Shown: one piece after another, positions 1-5,570 of the stretch
Layout: each line of letters opens with the position of its first letter
How positions within the stretch are numbered: position 1 is the stretch's first letter
Source of the DNA: Spirochaetota bacterium
Lineage (GTDB): Bacteria > Spirochaetota > UBA4802 > UB4802
Direction of reading: 5' to 3'
Length of the DNA: 7,317 bases
Assembly: GCA_018399855.1 (NCBI GenBank)
Contig: JAGYNX010000098.1
Location: forward strand, 1-7,317
The notes under the pieces: model-generated
What the model saw: the letters and a program-made list of their open reading frames with translations, nothing else
What the model was told of the DNA's origin: nothing
Databases searched by the model: none
Made by a program: the position numbers and the translations under genes

Positions 1-233
1 AGGACCTTGATAAAAAGGAAGACCAGTATCTAAGTACGATAATCAGTGAACTGCGAATGAAAAATAATATTCCAGGTGATGATAGACAGGTAATCAACAC
101 GGTTCTATTTGCCATTAAAGGAATAGAACAATCCATAAAGAATGGTTTTGACGCAATATCACTGGAGTGTATTGAGATGGATATAGAATACCTCGTAACA
201 CTAATATTTCAGGATAGATCAAAGGGTATATAG
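1..233 (+). CDS. C-terminal fragment of a probable TetR/AcrR-family transcriptional regulator (5' end outside window)
   Basis: An open frame (codons starting at position 3) runs from the left edge to a TAG at 231-233 and gives about 76 residues of an acidic, helix-rich C-terminus. The visible part contains no helix-turn-helix, which would lie upstream of the window. The pattern of a short helix, the segment FAIKGIEQSIKNG, and a closing amphipathic helix followed by LVTLIF resembles the ligand-binding and dimerisation end of TetR-family proteins, where a 'KGxE' helix precedes the last helix. That assignment rests on resemblance only. The gene ends 30 nt before the next start, so it is likely co-transcribed with the membrane protein and HD protein downstream and might regulate them or the MFS gene. 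It could also be another small helical regulator or an unrelated hypothetical protein. I am fairly sure the frame is real but not sure of the family. Confidence 0.5.
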   Translation, partial: DLDKKEDQYLSTIISELRMKNNIPGDDRQVINTVLFAIKGIEQSIKNGFDAISLECIEMDIEYLVTLIFQDRSKGI

Positions 234-263
234 TTAGTCAGCCCTTTTAAATGGAGTTTTTTC

Positions 264-959
264 ATGTATATACAATTACATCACGCAATTTTTTTGTTCA
301 TTCTCTTCTCTTTTCTTGGATGGATACTTGAGTTTACCTACCGGGCACTTGCAAGCAGAAACCTTGTAAACCCTGGAGTACTGCTTGGTCCCTATGTTCC
401 CATTTACGGATCCGGCGCTCTCATGCTGATACTTCTCTATTCCCAGACTGCCCACCTGGGCATATTCTATCGTGCGGGAATATATTTCCTGGCTATATCG
501 GTTATGGAATACATTACAGGAGAGATACTTCTCCTGGTTTTCAAGCGTCGATACTGGGATTATACAGATGACGCCTTGAATATTCGCGGCCATGTCTGTC
601 TGCCATTTTCAATCTACTGGGTAATTCTGGCCCTGGTTTTTGAAAAAACGTTTTATCCACTTTCCATTCACCTGGTGCAGCAGATCAGTTATACCCACAT
701 GTTACTTGCAAACACCCTGCTGGTATCCATATTATTTATTGATTTATCCATGCTCACGGGATTACCGCAAAAAATGGTTCGTCAAACAGCAGTATTTATA
801 TCAAGGCAGTTTAATCCTGAACTCCCTGCTTTTCAAAAAGTGCTGTCATCGGTACACAACCGTCTTCCGGGCATACCAGGAGAACTAACAAGTTACCTGT
901 CAGAAACCTGGCCACATCTAGTAGTAAAGAAACTATACGAAAGGTTCAATAATGAGTGA
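264..959 (+). CDS. Putative ABC-transporter-type membrane protein, PF06541 (ABC_trans_CmpB) family
   Basis: A 231-residue integral membrane protein of the family usually named 'putative ABC transporter permease'. Its biochemical function is not established, and no ATPase or binding protein lies nearby. Hydrophobic segments fall near residues 7-27, 42-60, 71-93, 111-130 and 145-166, followed by a basic, soluble C-terminal tail of about 65 residues. The family signatures are visible: FLGWxxE (17-23), GxLxGPYxPIYG (38-49), EYxxG (82-86), WDY (98-100) and NIxGxxC (106-112). The conserved charged and aromatic residues between helices suggest a binding or channel role, but this is unproven. The start ATG has a GGAG at 253-256, seven bases upstream. 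It follows the regulator fragment by 30 nt and overlaps the HD-domain gene by 8 nt, so the two products are probably made together and may work together. The family call is firm, the function is not. Confidence 0.85.
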   Translation: MYIQLHHAIFLFILFSFLGWILEFTYRALASRNLVNPGVLLGPYVPIYGSGALMLILLYSQTAHLGIFYRAGIYFLAISVMEYITGEILLLVFKRRYWDYTDDALNIRGHVCLPFSIYWVILALVFEKTFYPLSIHLVQQISYTHMLLANTLLVSILFIDLSMLTGLPQKMVRQTAVFISRQFNPELPAFQKVLSSVHNRLPGIPGELTSYLSETWPHLVVKKLYERFNNE

Positions 960-1443
960 AAACATAATCAACGAGATGATGAGTCATCACCCCCTCAGGG
1001 AGGTAATAACACATGATGTTTTTCAGCAGATGGACAAGTACCGCCATCATGGAATAAAGACATGCCTCAGCCATACCATGGATGTCGCCGTACTCACCTA
1101 TTCCCTGGCCAGGCGAATGGATCTTGACGTCATATCAGCTACCAGGGGGGCATTGCTGCACGATTTTTTTCTATATGACTGGCGATACCAGGGACCCCGG
1201 CTGCATGGTTTCAGACATCCCCGTATCGCCCTTGAAAATGCCATGAAGTATTTTCACCTCAATCATATTGAAAAAGACAGCATCATGCGGCACATGTGGC
1301 CGCTTACCCCTGTTCCTCCCCGCTATACTGAATCCATCCTTGTATCGTATGCCGACAAGCGTATCAGCTGCAGCGATTACATGGCAAGCACGGTACATGG
1401 CATTAACGCATTACGGTCAAGACTGGCACATTCAAAAATATAA
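952..1443 (+). CDS. HD-domain metal-dependent phosphohydrolase, small stand-alone type
   Basis: A 163-residue soluble protein consisting of essentially one HD domain. The metal-binding pattern is complete: H41 (SHTMDV), H70-D71 (LLHDFFLYDW), H85 and H89 (HGFRHP), H114 (RHMWP) and D135 (YADK). The HDFFLYDW, HGFRHPxxALENA and HMWPLT blocks resemble a group of uncharacterised HD proteins I recall from Clostridia. HD proteins hydrolyse phosphomono- or diesters, often nucleotides or signalling nucleotides; the substrate here cannot be read from sequence. There is no sensor, GGDEF, HD-GYP or RelA/SpoT synthetase domain. The ATG overlaps the end of the upstream membrane-protein gene by 8 nt (952-959), with an AAGG at 941-944, which indicates translational coupling. 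The neighbouring membrane protein may localise or gate the enzyme. The gene ends 87 nt before the MFS transporter. Confidence 0.85.
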   Translation: MSENIINEMMSHHPLREVITHDVFQQMDKYRHHGIKTCLSHTMDVAVLTYSLARRMDLDVISATRGALLHDFFLYDWRYQGPRLHGFRHPRIALENAMKYFHLNHIEKDSIMRHMWPLTPVPPRYTESILVSYADKRISCSDYMASTVHGINALRSRLAHSKI

Positions 1444-1470
1444 TTGACTATACCCTATCTGCCGCACCGA

Positions 1471-1502
1471 ATAGTTATCACACCATGTTGAGTAATAACT
1501 AT
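1471..1502. repeat. 8-bp inverted repeat with 16-nt spacer upstream of the MFS gene
   Basis: ATAGTTAT at 1471-1478 is matched by its exact reverse complement ATAACTAT at 1495-1502. The arms are AT-rich and no T-tract follows on either strand, so an intrinsic terminator is unlikely. The arm centres lie 24 bp apart, just over two helical turns, which would suit a dimeric DNA-binding protein. The only candidate regulator in view is the fragment at the left edge. It could equally be a chance match in AT-rich intergenic DNA. Confidence 0.3.
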
Positions 1503-1516
1503 CTTCTATAAAAAAT

Positions 1517-1531
1517 ATGATGACCTTCTAG
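1517..1531 (+). promoter_or_regulatory. Possible four-codon upstream reading frame coupled to the MFS GTG start
   Basis: ATG ATG ACC TTC TAG occupies 1517-1531, and its TAG shares one base with the GTG that begins the transporter (the sequence reads TAGTG). No Shine-Dalgarno sequence is seen for either start. The arrangement would allow termination-reinitiation at the transporter start. A frame this short arises easily by chance, and nothing shows that it is translated. Confidence 0.2.
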
Positions 1532-2718
1532 TGAAAAATACTATTTCATTTAACCCTGACGAGAAAAAACTGATCGGCGGCATCAGCCTGGTTCTGGCAA
1601 CCCGAATGCTGGGTGTTTCCCTCATCATCCCGATGTTTTCCATCTTCGCCACGTCAATACCCGGCTCATCAAAAACCCTTGCCGGGGTAGCAGTCGGTAT
1701 ATTCGGTATAGCCCAGACAATCATGCAGGTGCCCATGGGCCGGTTAAGCGACAGGTGGGGACGCAAGCAAACAACCATCCTTGGCCTGTGGATTTACCTG
1801 GCAGGCACCGTGTTGTCAGGCATGGCCACCAGCATTTACTATCTCATCGGTGCAAGAATATTCGCCGGTGCGGGTGCAGTATCGGGGGTCACCATGGCAT
1901 GGCTGACCGACGGAATTAACCCCTGCAGAAGAAACACCGCCCTTTCCTACGTGGGCATGTCAATTGGCCTTTCGGTAATTATCGGTTTTACCCTCAGTTC
2001 ACTCATCGCCGAACTTATAAACATACCAGCACTATTTTACTTATGCGGCGGTTTCATATTCATCTCGATAGTATATATATTAACCAGCATGGACAATCGA
2101 CTGGTTGATGAAGAAGAACCCGAGATATCCATACACAACTTTGCCACTATTATTAAGAACCGTGACCTGAGAAGGCTCAGCCTTACCGGGTTTATCGCCT
2201 TCTTCACTTTGAACGGGATCTTTTTCAGCATGCCCCTGCTTATCAGGGAAGACATGGGTGTGGGTGGACTCTGGAAGGTCTTTCTTCCAGTTGCATTTAT
2301 CGGCACCGGATTCATGTTTTACTTCGGAAGAAAGGCAGACGTTGCCGGTACAGTCAGGATTGCATTAACCGCTCTCATCTATCAGCTTGCCGCAATTACC
2401 CTCGTTCTCGCGGGAAGCGGTATTTATGTGTTAATAATATCGTTTATCCTTTTTTATGCCGGCCATTGCATACTGTCACCGGTCCTTCCCGCCGCGGTTT
2501 CCCGGTACCCAAGCGATTCCAGCAGGGGAAGCGTTATGGGAGTATTCAATTCATCCCAGTTCATAGGGGGAAGCCTTGGTGGATTTTTCTCCGGCTTCAT
2601 GCTTGATCATTTTAATTACAAAATATTGTTCGGGGTGCTCCTTGTGCTGCTGGTTATAGCCGTAATCAATACTGCCAGGTATCAAAATTTCATGCAGGAC
2701 GGGGCCGCGACTACCTGA
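1531..2718 (+). CDS. Major facilitator superfamily transporter, YajR-like drug:H+ antiporter group
   Basis: A 395-residue polytopic inner-membrane transporter with hydrophobic segments consistent with 12 helices. The first follows a short charged N-terminus (IGGISLVLATRMLGVSLIIP, residues 15-34). The loop 2-3 MFS motif A is intact: G70-R-L-S-D74-R-W-G-R78-K79. The RMLGVSLIIPMF start and the GIFGIAQTIMQVPMG segment resemble YajR, but the roughly 60-residue C-terminal YAM domain of E. coli YajR is absent. The substrate is unknown; proton-coupled efflux is the family expectation. The GTG at 1531 is the only usable start before an in-frame TGA at 1489-1491. The next ATG (residue 26, position 1606) would cut helix 1. 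No good Shine-Dalgarno precedes the GTG, so translation may be weak or coupled. Its last 8 nt overlap tail to tail with the minus-strand THUMP methyltransferase gene. Confidence 0.88.
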   Translation: MKNTISFNPDEKKLIGGISLVLATRMLGVSLIIPMFSIFATSIPGSSKTLAGVAVGIFGIAQTIMQVPMGRLSDRWGRKQTTILGLWIYLAGTVLSGMATSIYYLIGARIFAGAGAVSGVTMAWLTDGINPCRRNTALSYVGMSIGLSVIIGFTLSSLIAELINIPALFYLCGGFIFISIVYILTSMDNRLVDEEEPEISIHNFATIIKNRDLRRLSLTGFIAFFTLNGIFFSMPLLIREDMGVGGLWKVFLPVAFIGTGFMFYFGRKADVAGTVRIALTALIYQLAAITLVLAGSGIYVLIISFILFYAGHCILSPVLPAAVSRYPSDSSRGSVMGVFNSSQFIGGSLGGFFSGFMLDHFNYKILFGVLLVLLVIAVINTARYQNFMQDGAATT

Positions 2719-3901
2719 CAACCGCTGTCACCTCTAATCCCCCGTGTGAAAAAGGTATCTTCTTCTGGAATTCCAGCCCTGTAGCCTTCAGGTATTTTTC
2801 ATCGGGACACAGTAGTACAAATCCCCAGCCGGGATACCACTCCCTGAGTACAACCCCGATCTTTTCATACATTCTTTCTACGGCGCCATCTTCAAGAAGC
2901 CTTTTTCCGTAAGGAGGATTCAGCACACACAGAACCCTGTAGCGGGGCAAGTCGCGCAATGGTTCACTCAGAAAATCTCTTCTGCTAATCGATACCACTC
3001 CCTCAATCTCAGCCGATAGAATATTTTTGCCGGCAATATCAATCGCCTCCTGGTCTAAGTCTGAACATATGATCTTCGTGGAAATTTGTTCAGAACATTT
3101 CCCCATATCACGAGAAAGATAGTTGTAGGCTGCCCTGCTGAATACAGGCCAATGGAAGAATGGGAACTCCCTCTTCTCTCCGGGAAGCCTTCCACAAAGC
3201 ATCATGGCCCCTTCCATACTGAAAGTACCAGACCCGCACATGGGATCAACCAGCATCTCCGCCTCAGCCAGCCCCCCCTCCATAAGAAGTGCGGCAGCGG
3301 TAGTCTCCCGCAACGGGGCACCAGTTATGTATTTCTTGTATCCCCTTTTGTACAGGGGGTCCCCTGTAGAATCCAGGCTTATTGTGCAGGTATTTTTTTC
3401 CAGCCGTATATATACAGATTGAGCATAAGGGTGTTCAGGATTAACCTTGCGGGCAGATCCGTACACTTCAGACAGCCTTTCGCCAATCGCCTTCGCCGCC
3501 TCCTCTTCCACCCGACCGGTGTGGAAGAGTTTTGAAGCGGAACTGCTGACCTTGAAGTCGGGGACTTCACTGGCCGGAAGGTACAGCTCCCAGGGGATGT
3601 TTCTCATTCTTTTATACACCTGGTTGAAATGAAAGGCCTTGAACCGGTCAATTCTCAGTAAAACCCTGGTGATCACCCTGGAGCAAAGGTTGACCCGGTA
3701 ACAGTCCTCCACCTTTCCCCTGAAGGTAATTCCTCCCTGGTGTGTATGCACTATGTCATCAACCCCAAGGTTCTGCAACTCACCAAGAGCCGTCTCTTCA
3801 AATCCGGGTTGTACAATGGCGAAAAAGGTATGCCGGGCAGCCTTTATATGACGACGCACCCTGCGCTGGAGTGATTTCTCCCACTGGTGTTGTGTGTTCA
3901 T
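2711..3901 (-). CDS. THUMP-domain class I RNA methyltransferase, RlmL N-terminal / YpsC type (23S rRNA guanine-N2)
   Basis: A 396-residue SAM-dependent RNA methyltransferase. After a basic N-terminal extension (residues 1-24) comes a ferredoxin-like/THUMP region (about 25-170) with FAIVQPGFEE and the SRVITRVLLRI segment. A Rossmann methyltransferase domain follows: KRGY (185-188), the loop APLRETTAAALL (195-206), motif I DPMCGSGTF (219-227), SDLD (280-283) and the catalytic NPPYGKRL (328-335). The match is to Bacillus YpsC and the N-terminal half of E. coli RlmL, which makes m2G2445 in 23S rRNA. The second RlmK half of RlmL (702 residues in E. coli) is absent, as is normal for YpsC-type proteins. 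By homology it modifies a 23S rRNA guanine; the exact site is inferred. Its ATG overlaps the upstream methyltransferase stop as ATGA (3898-3901) with no clear Shine-Dalgarno, so translation is probably coupled. It is the last gene of the leftward operon. Confidence 0.9.
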   Translation of the reverse strand: MNTQHQWEKSLQRRVRRHIKAARHTFFAIVQPGFEETALGELQNLGVDDIVHTHQGGITFRGKVEDCYRVNLCSRVITRVLLRIDRFKAFHFNQVYKRMRNIPWELYLPASEVPDFKVSSSASKLFHTGRVEEEAAKAIGERLSEVYGSARKVNPEHPYAQSVYIRLEKNTCTISLDSTGDPLYKRGYKKYITGAPLRETTAAALLMEGGLAEAEMLVDPMCGSGTFSMEGAMMLCGRLPGEKREFPFFHWPVFSRAAYNYLSRDMGKCSEQISTKIICSDLDQEAIDIAGKNILSAEIEGVVSISRRDFLSEPLRDLPRYRVLCVLNPPYGKRLLEDGAVERMYEKIGVVLREWYPGWGFVLLCPDEKYLKATGLEFQKKIPFSHGGLEVTAVVR

Positions 3902-5040
3902 TTGCGGTTAAACACCCCGATAAGTTCTACGTGTGGAGTCTGTGGGAACATGTCATATGCCTCTGCGTGGTCAAGGGTATAGTGCTCAACAAAATGACGG
4001 GCATCCTCCGCGAAGGTAATTGGATTACACGACATGTACACGATACGCTCCGGGGCTGCCTGCATGATGCGTTTCACCACCTTCGGATGCAGACCCGCCC
4101 GGGGGGGATCCATTACCACTGTATCGAATTCCTCCCCATGCTCGGCAAGATAATCAACCACGTCGGCGCATACGAACTGTACATTATCAATATTATTCTC
4201 TTTCATGTTTACCTTCGCGTCCAGAACCGCGTCTTCTACCACCTCGATACCGGTTACATTCTCCACTGCCGAAGCGATAAACAGGCTGATGCTGCCCACC
4301 CCCGAATACAGGTCAAGCGTTCTGCCTTTCACATTATCCCTGATACTTTGATACATACGAAGTGCCACCGGTGAGTTTGACTGAAAAAATGAATTCGGTC
4401 CGATCCTGAAACGGATATCCTCAAGGGTCTCATGAATATAGCCCCGTTTCACCTCTTCCATCACGGGACCGAAACTGAGATCAGCAAGTCCGTCACTGAG
4501 AAGCATTGAAACAGATTCAGCACTTTCTGCAATACGGCTGACAAGGGGGCCTATTTTATTCTCGTTAACGGCCACCACGGGATTTATCATAAGTTCACCG
4601 GTATAATATCCCTGCCGAAACACCAGGTAGCGAAGGTAGCCGCTGTGCTGCAGGTAATCATAGCCCTCGTTTTCCAGTGCCAGGGGACGGAGTAACTCAA
4701 ACGCCTTCCTTGTTTTTTCCTGTACCAATAGACAGGTTGACAGGTCTACCACCCTTCGATAATTTCCCCGCTGCCGCATACCCATCTTCCCAAAGGCGGT
4801 AACGAAGTCCATCCTGTTTCTGTAGCCAAAAGGTTCAGCGCCTTCAACATCCTGGAAGTTCCAGAGATCCCCTGTTTTTTTATTCAGGTAATCCCTTTTT
4901 ATCTTCAACTGTATATCGTAAGGGAAATCCTGGAACAGGCACCCACCGCACTGACCGAAATGAGGACACGGGGGGTCAATCCTGCTGTCCTGGTATGTGT
5001 CAGTGATATCCAGTATCTGCTTAAGCTTCTTTTTTTTCAT
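3898..5040 (-). CDS. 23S rRNA (uracil-C5)-methyltransferase, TrmA/RlmC/RlmD family with Fe-S cluster
   Basis: A 380-residue SAM-dependent RNA m5U methyltransferase. Iron-sulfur ligands are visible as C25-x5-C31-x2-C34 plus C103 (LSTCLLV), matching the four-cysteine pattern of E. coli RumA. YRNRMDF (73-79) and FFQSN (218-222) are typical. Motif I is DLYSGVG (243-249), with E266 as the likely SAM ribose ligand. DPPRAG spans 311-316. The catalytic cysteine is C338 in MSCNP, and E372 near the C-terminus is the probable general base. There is no N-terminal TRAM domain, so the layout and length are closer to RlmC (375 residues) than to RlmD. Whether the target is U747, U1939 or both in 23S rRNA cannot be read off. 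Only a weak TGGA lies seven bases before the ATG. The gene sits 22 nt after mgsA and overlaps the next methyltransferase by 4 nt. An A8 tract immediately follows the start codon. Confidence 0.9.
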   Translation of the reverse strand: MKKKKLKQILDITDTYQDSRIDPPCPHFGQCGGCLFQDFPYDIQLKIKRDYLNKKTGDLWNFQDVEGAEPFGYRNRMDFVTAFGKMGMRQRGNYRRVVDLSTCLLVQEKTRKAFELLRPLALENEGYDYLQHSGYLRYLVFRQGYYTGELMINPVVAVNENKIGPLVSRIAESAESVSMLLSDGLADLSFGPVMEEVKRGYIHETLEDIRFRIGPNSFFQSNSPVALRMYQSIRDNVKGRTLDLYSGVGSISLFIASAVENVTGIEVVEDAVLDAKVNMKENNIDNVQFVCADVVDYLAEHGEEFDTVVMDPPRAGLHPKVVKRIMQAAPERIVYMSCNPITFAEDARHFVEHYTLDHAEAYDMFPQTPHVELIGVFNRK

Positions 5041-5062
5041 TTATAAATCCAGTTATAGTTTG

Positions 5063-5452
5063 TCAGCTTATTCCAAGATCATCCCGTATAAGGCTTTTTA
5101 TGATCAGTTCGGCCGTTGCCATGTTGGTTGCAATAGGAATATTGTGCACATCGCAGATACGCATAAGCATATTTATATCAGGATCATGTGGATGTTTTCC
5201 CAGGGGATCACGCAGAAATATCAACGCATCGATGCTCCCCTCCACAATATCTGCAGCAATCTGGGCATCCCCACCCATTGGTCCTGAAAGTTTTTTCTGC
5301 ACCGGCAGCCCGGCATTTTCTATATGGCCGCCGGTAGTTCCCGTTGCGATTATGTTGTACTGTTCTATGATGTCGATGTGATCCCGTACGAAGCTCACCA
5401 TATCAGCCTTTTTACCATCATGGGCAATGATAGCTATCGTTTTTTTTGCCAT
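5063..5452 (-). CDS. mgsA: Methylglyoxal synthase
   Basis: A 129-residue cytosolic enzyme converting dihydroxyacetone phosphate to methylglyoxal and phosphate, a bypass of lower glycolysis used when phosphate is low or sugar phosphates accumulate. The full family pattern is present: AHDGKK (10-15), the phosphate-binding TGTTGG (37-42), SGPMGGD (56-62) with catalytic D62, RDPL (81-84), HPHDPD (87-92) and ATNMATAE (108-115). D62, D82, H89 and D92 correspond to E. coli D71, D91, H98 and D101. It lacks the N- and C-terminal extensions of the 152-residue E. coli protein and is nearer the short Bacillus form (about 137). The start is supported by AAGGAG (plus-strand 5459-5464), six bases upstream. 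It is the first gene of a leftward operon with two rRNA methyltransferases and is divergent from pepF. It is probably driven by the candidate promoter at 5506-5535. Confidence 0.95.
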   Translation of the reverse strand: MAKKTIAIIAHDGKKADMVSFVRDHIDIIEQYNIIATGTTGGHIENAGLPVQKKLSGPMGGDAQIAADIVEGSIDALIFLRDPLGKHPHDPDINMLMRICDVHNIPIATNMATAELIIKSLIRDDLGIS

Positions 5453-5570
5453 CCCCTACTCCTTTATATATCAATAAAAAAATTCATTGCATCACTTACT
5501 GTTCAATTATATGTTGATCCCAGTAAATATCTAAAAAACATTATACACTACCCAACCAGAGGATCACATC
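5453..5570. promoter_or_regulatory. Divergent AT-rich intergenic region between mgsA and pepF
   Basis: These 118 nt separate the two start codons and must contain the control regions of both genes. Two perfect TATAAT hexamers lie on the minus strand (plus-strand 5506-5511 and 5540-5545). Only the first has a tolerable -35 partner. On the plus strand the best candidate for pepF is TTGCAT at 5487-5492, a 17-nt spacer and TATGTT at 5510-5515, which is weak and overlaps the mgsA -10. pepF has a good ribosome binding site, AGAGGA at 5558-5563, seven bases before its ATG. No strong palindromic operator or riboswitch-like fold was seen. Confidence 0.5.
5506..5535 (-). promoter_or_regulatory. Candidate sigma70-type promoter for the mgsA-methyltransferase operon
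   Basis: Read on the minus strand, TTTAGA (plus-strand 5530-5535; four of six bases match TTGACA) is followed by an 18-nt spacer and a perfect TATAAT (plus-strand 5506-5511). Transcription would begin about 45 nt before the mgsA ATG, leaving a short leader with the AAGGAG ribosome binding site. This is pattern matching in AT-rich DNA, so chance matches are possible. Confidence 0.4.

Noticed and set aside
1444..1530. Sigma70 promoter for the MFS gene (TTGACT at 1444, TTGAGT at 1488, TATGAT at 1516)
   Set aside because: No pair of these hexamers has a 16-18 nt spacing; the combinations give 13, 22 or more.
2716..2730. Small TGACA/TGTCA hairpin at the convergent gene ends as a terminator
   Set aside because: Only a 5-bp stem and no T-tract on either side.
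4101..4107. G7 run (C7 on the coding strand) inside the DPPRAG motif of the uracil methyltransferase, as a possible phase-variation tract
   Set aside because: Seven is short for a contingency tract, the run lies in conserved catalytic codons, and the gene is intact and of housekeeping type.
3742..4374. 210-codon plus-strand open frame opposite the two methyltransferase genes
   Set aside because: It is antisense to well-supported conserved coding sequence, has no family resemblance, and is rich in Cys and His as expected of a shadow frame.
5540..5568. Second minus-strand TATAAT (5540-5545) as the main mgsA promoter
   Set aside because: The hexamer at the right distance (TGTGAT on the minus strand) does not resemble a -35, and it would overlap the pepF ribosome binding site.
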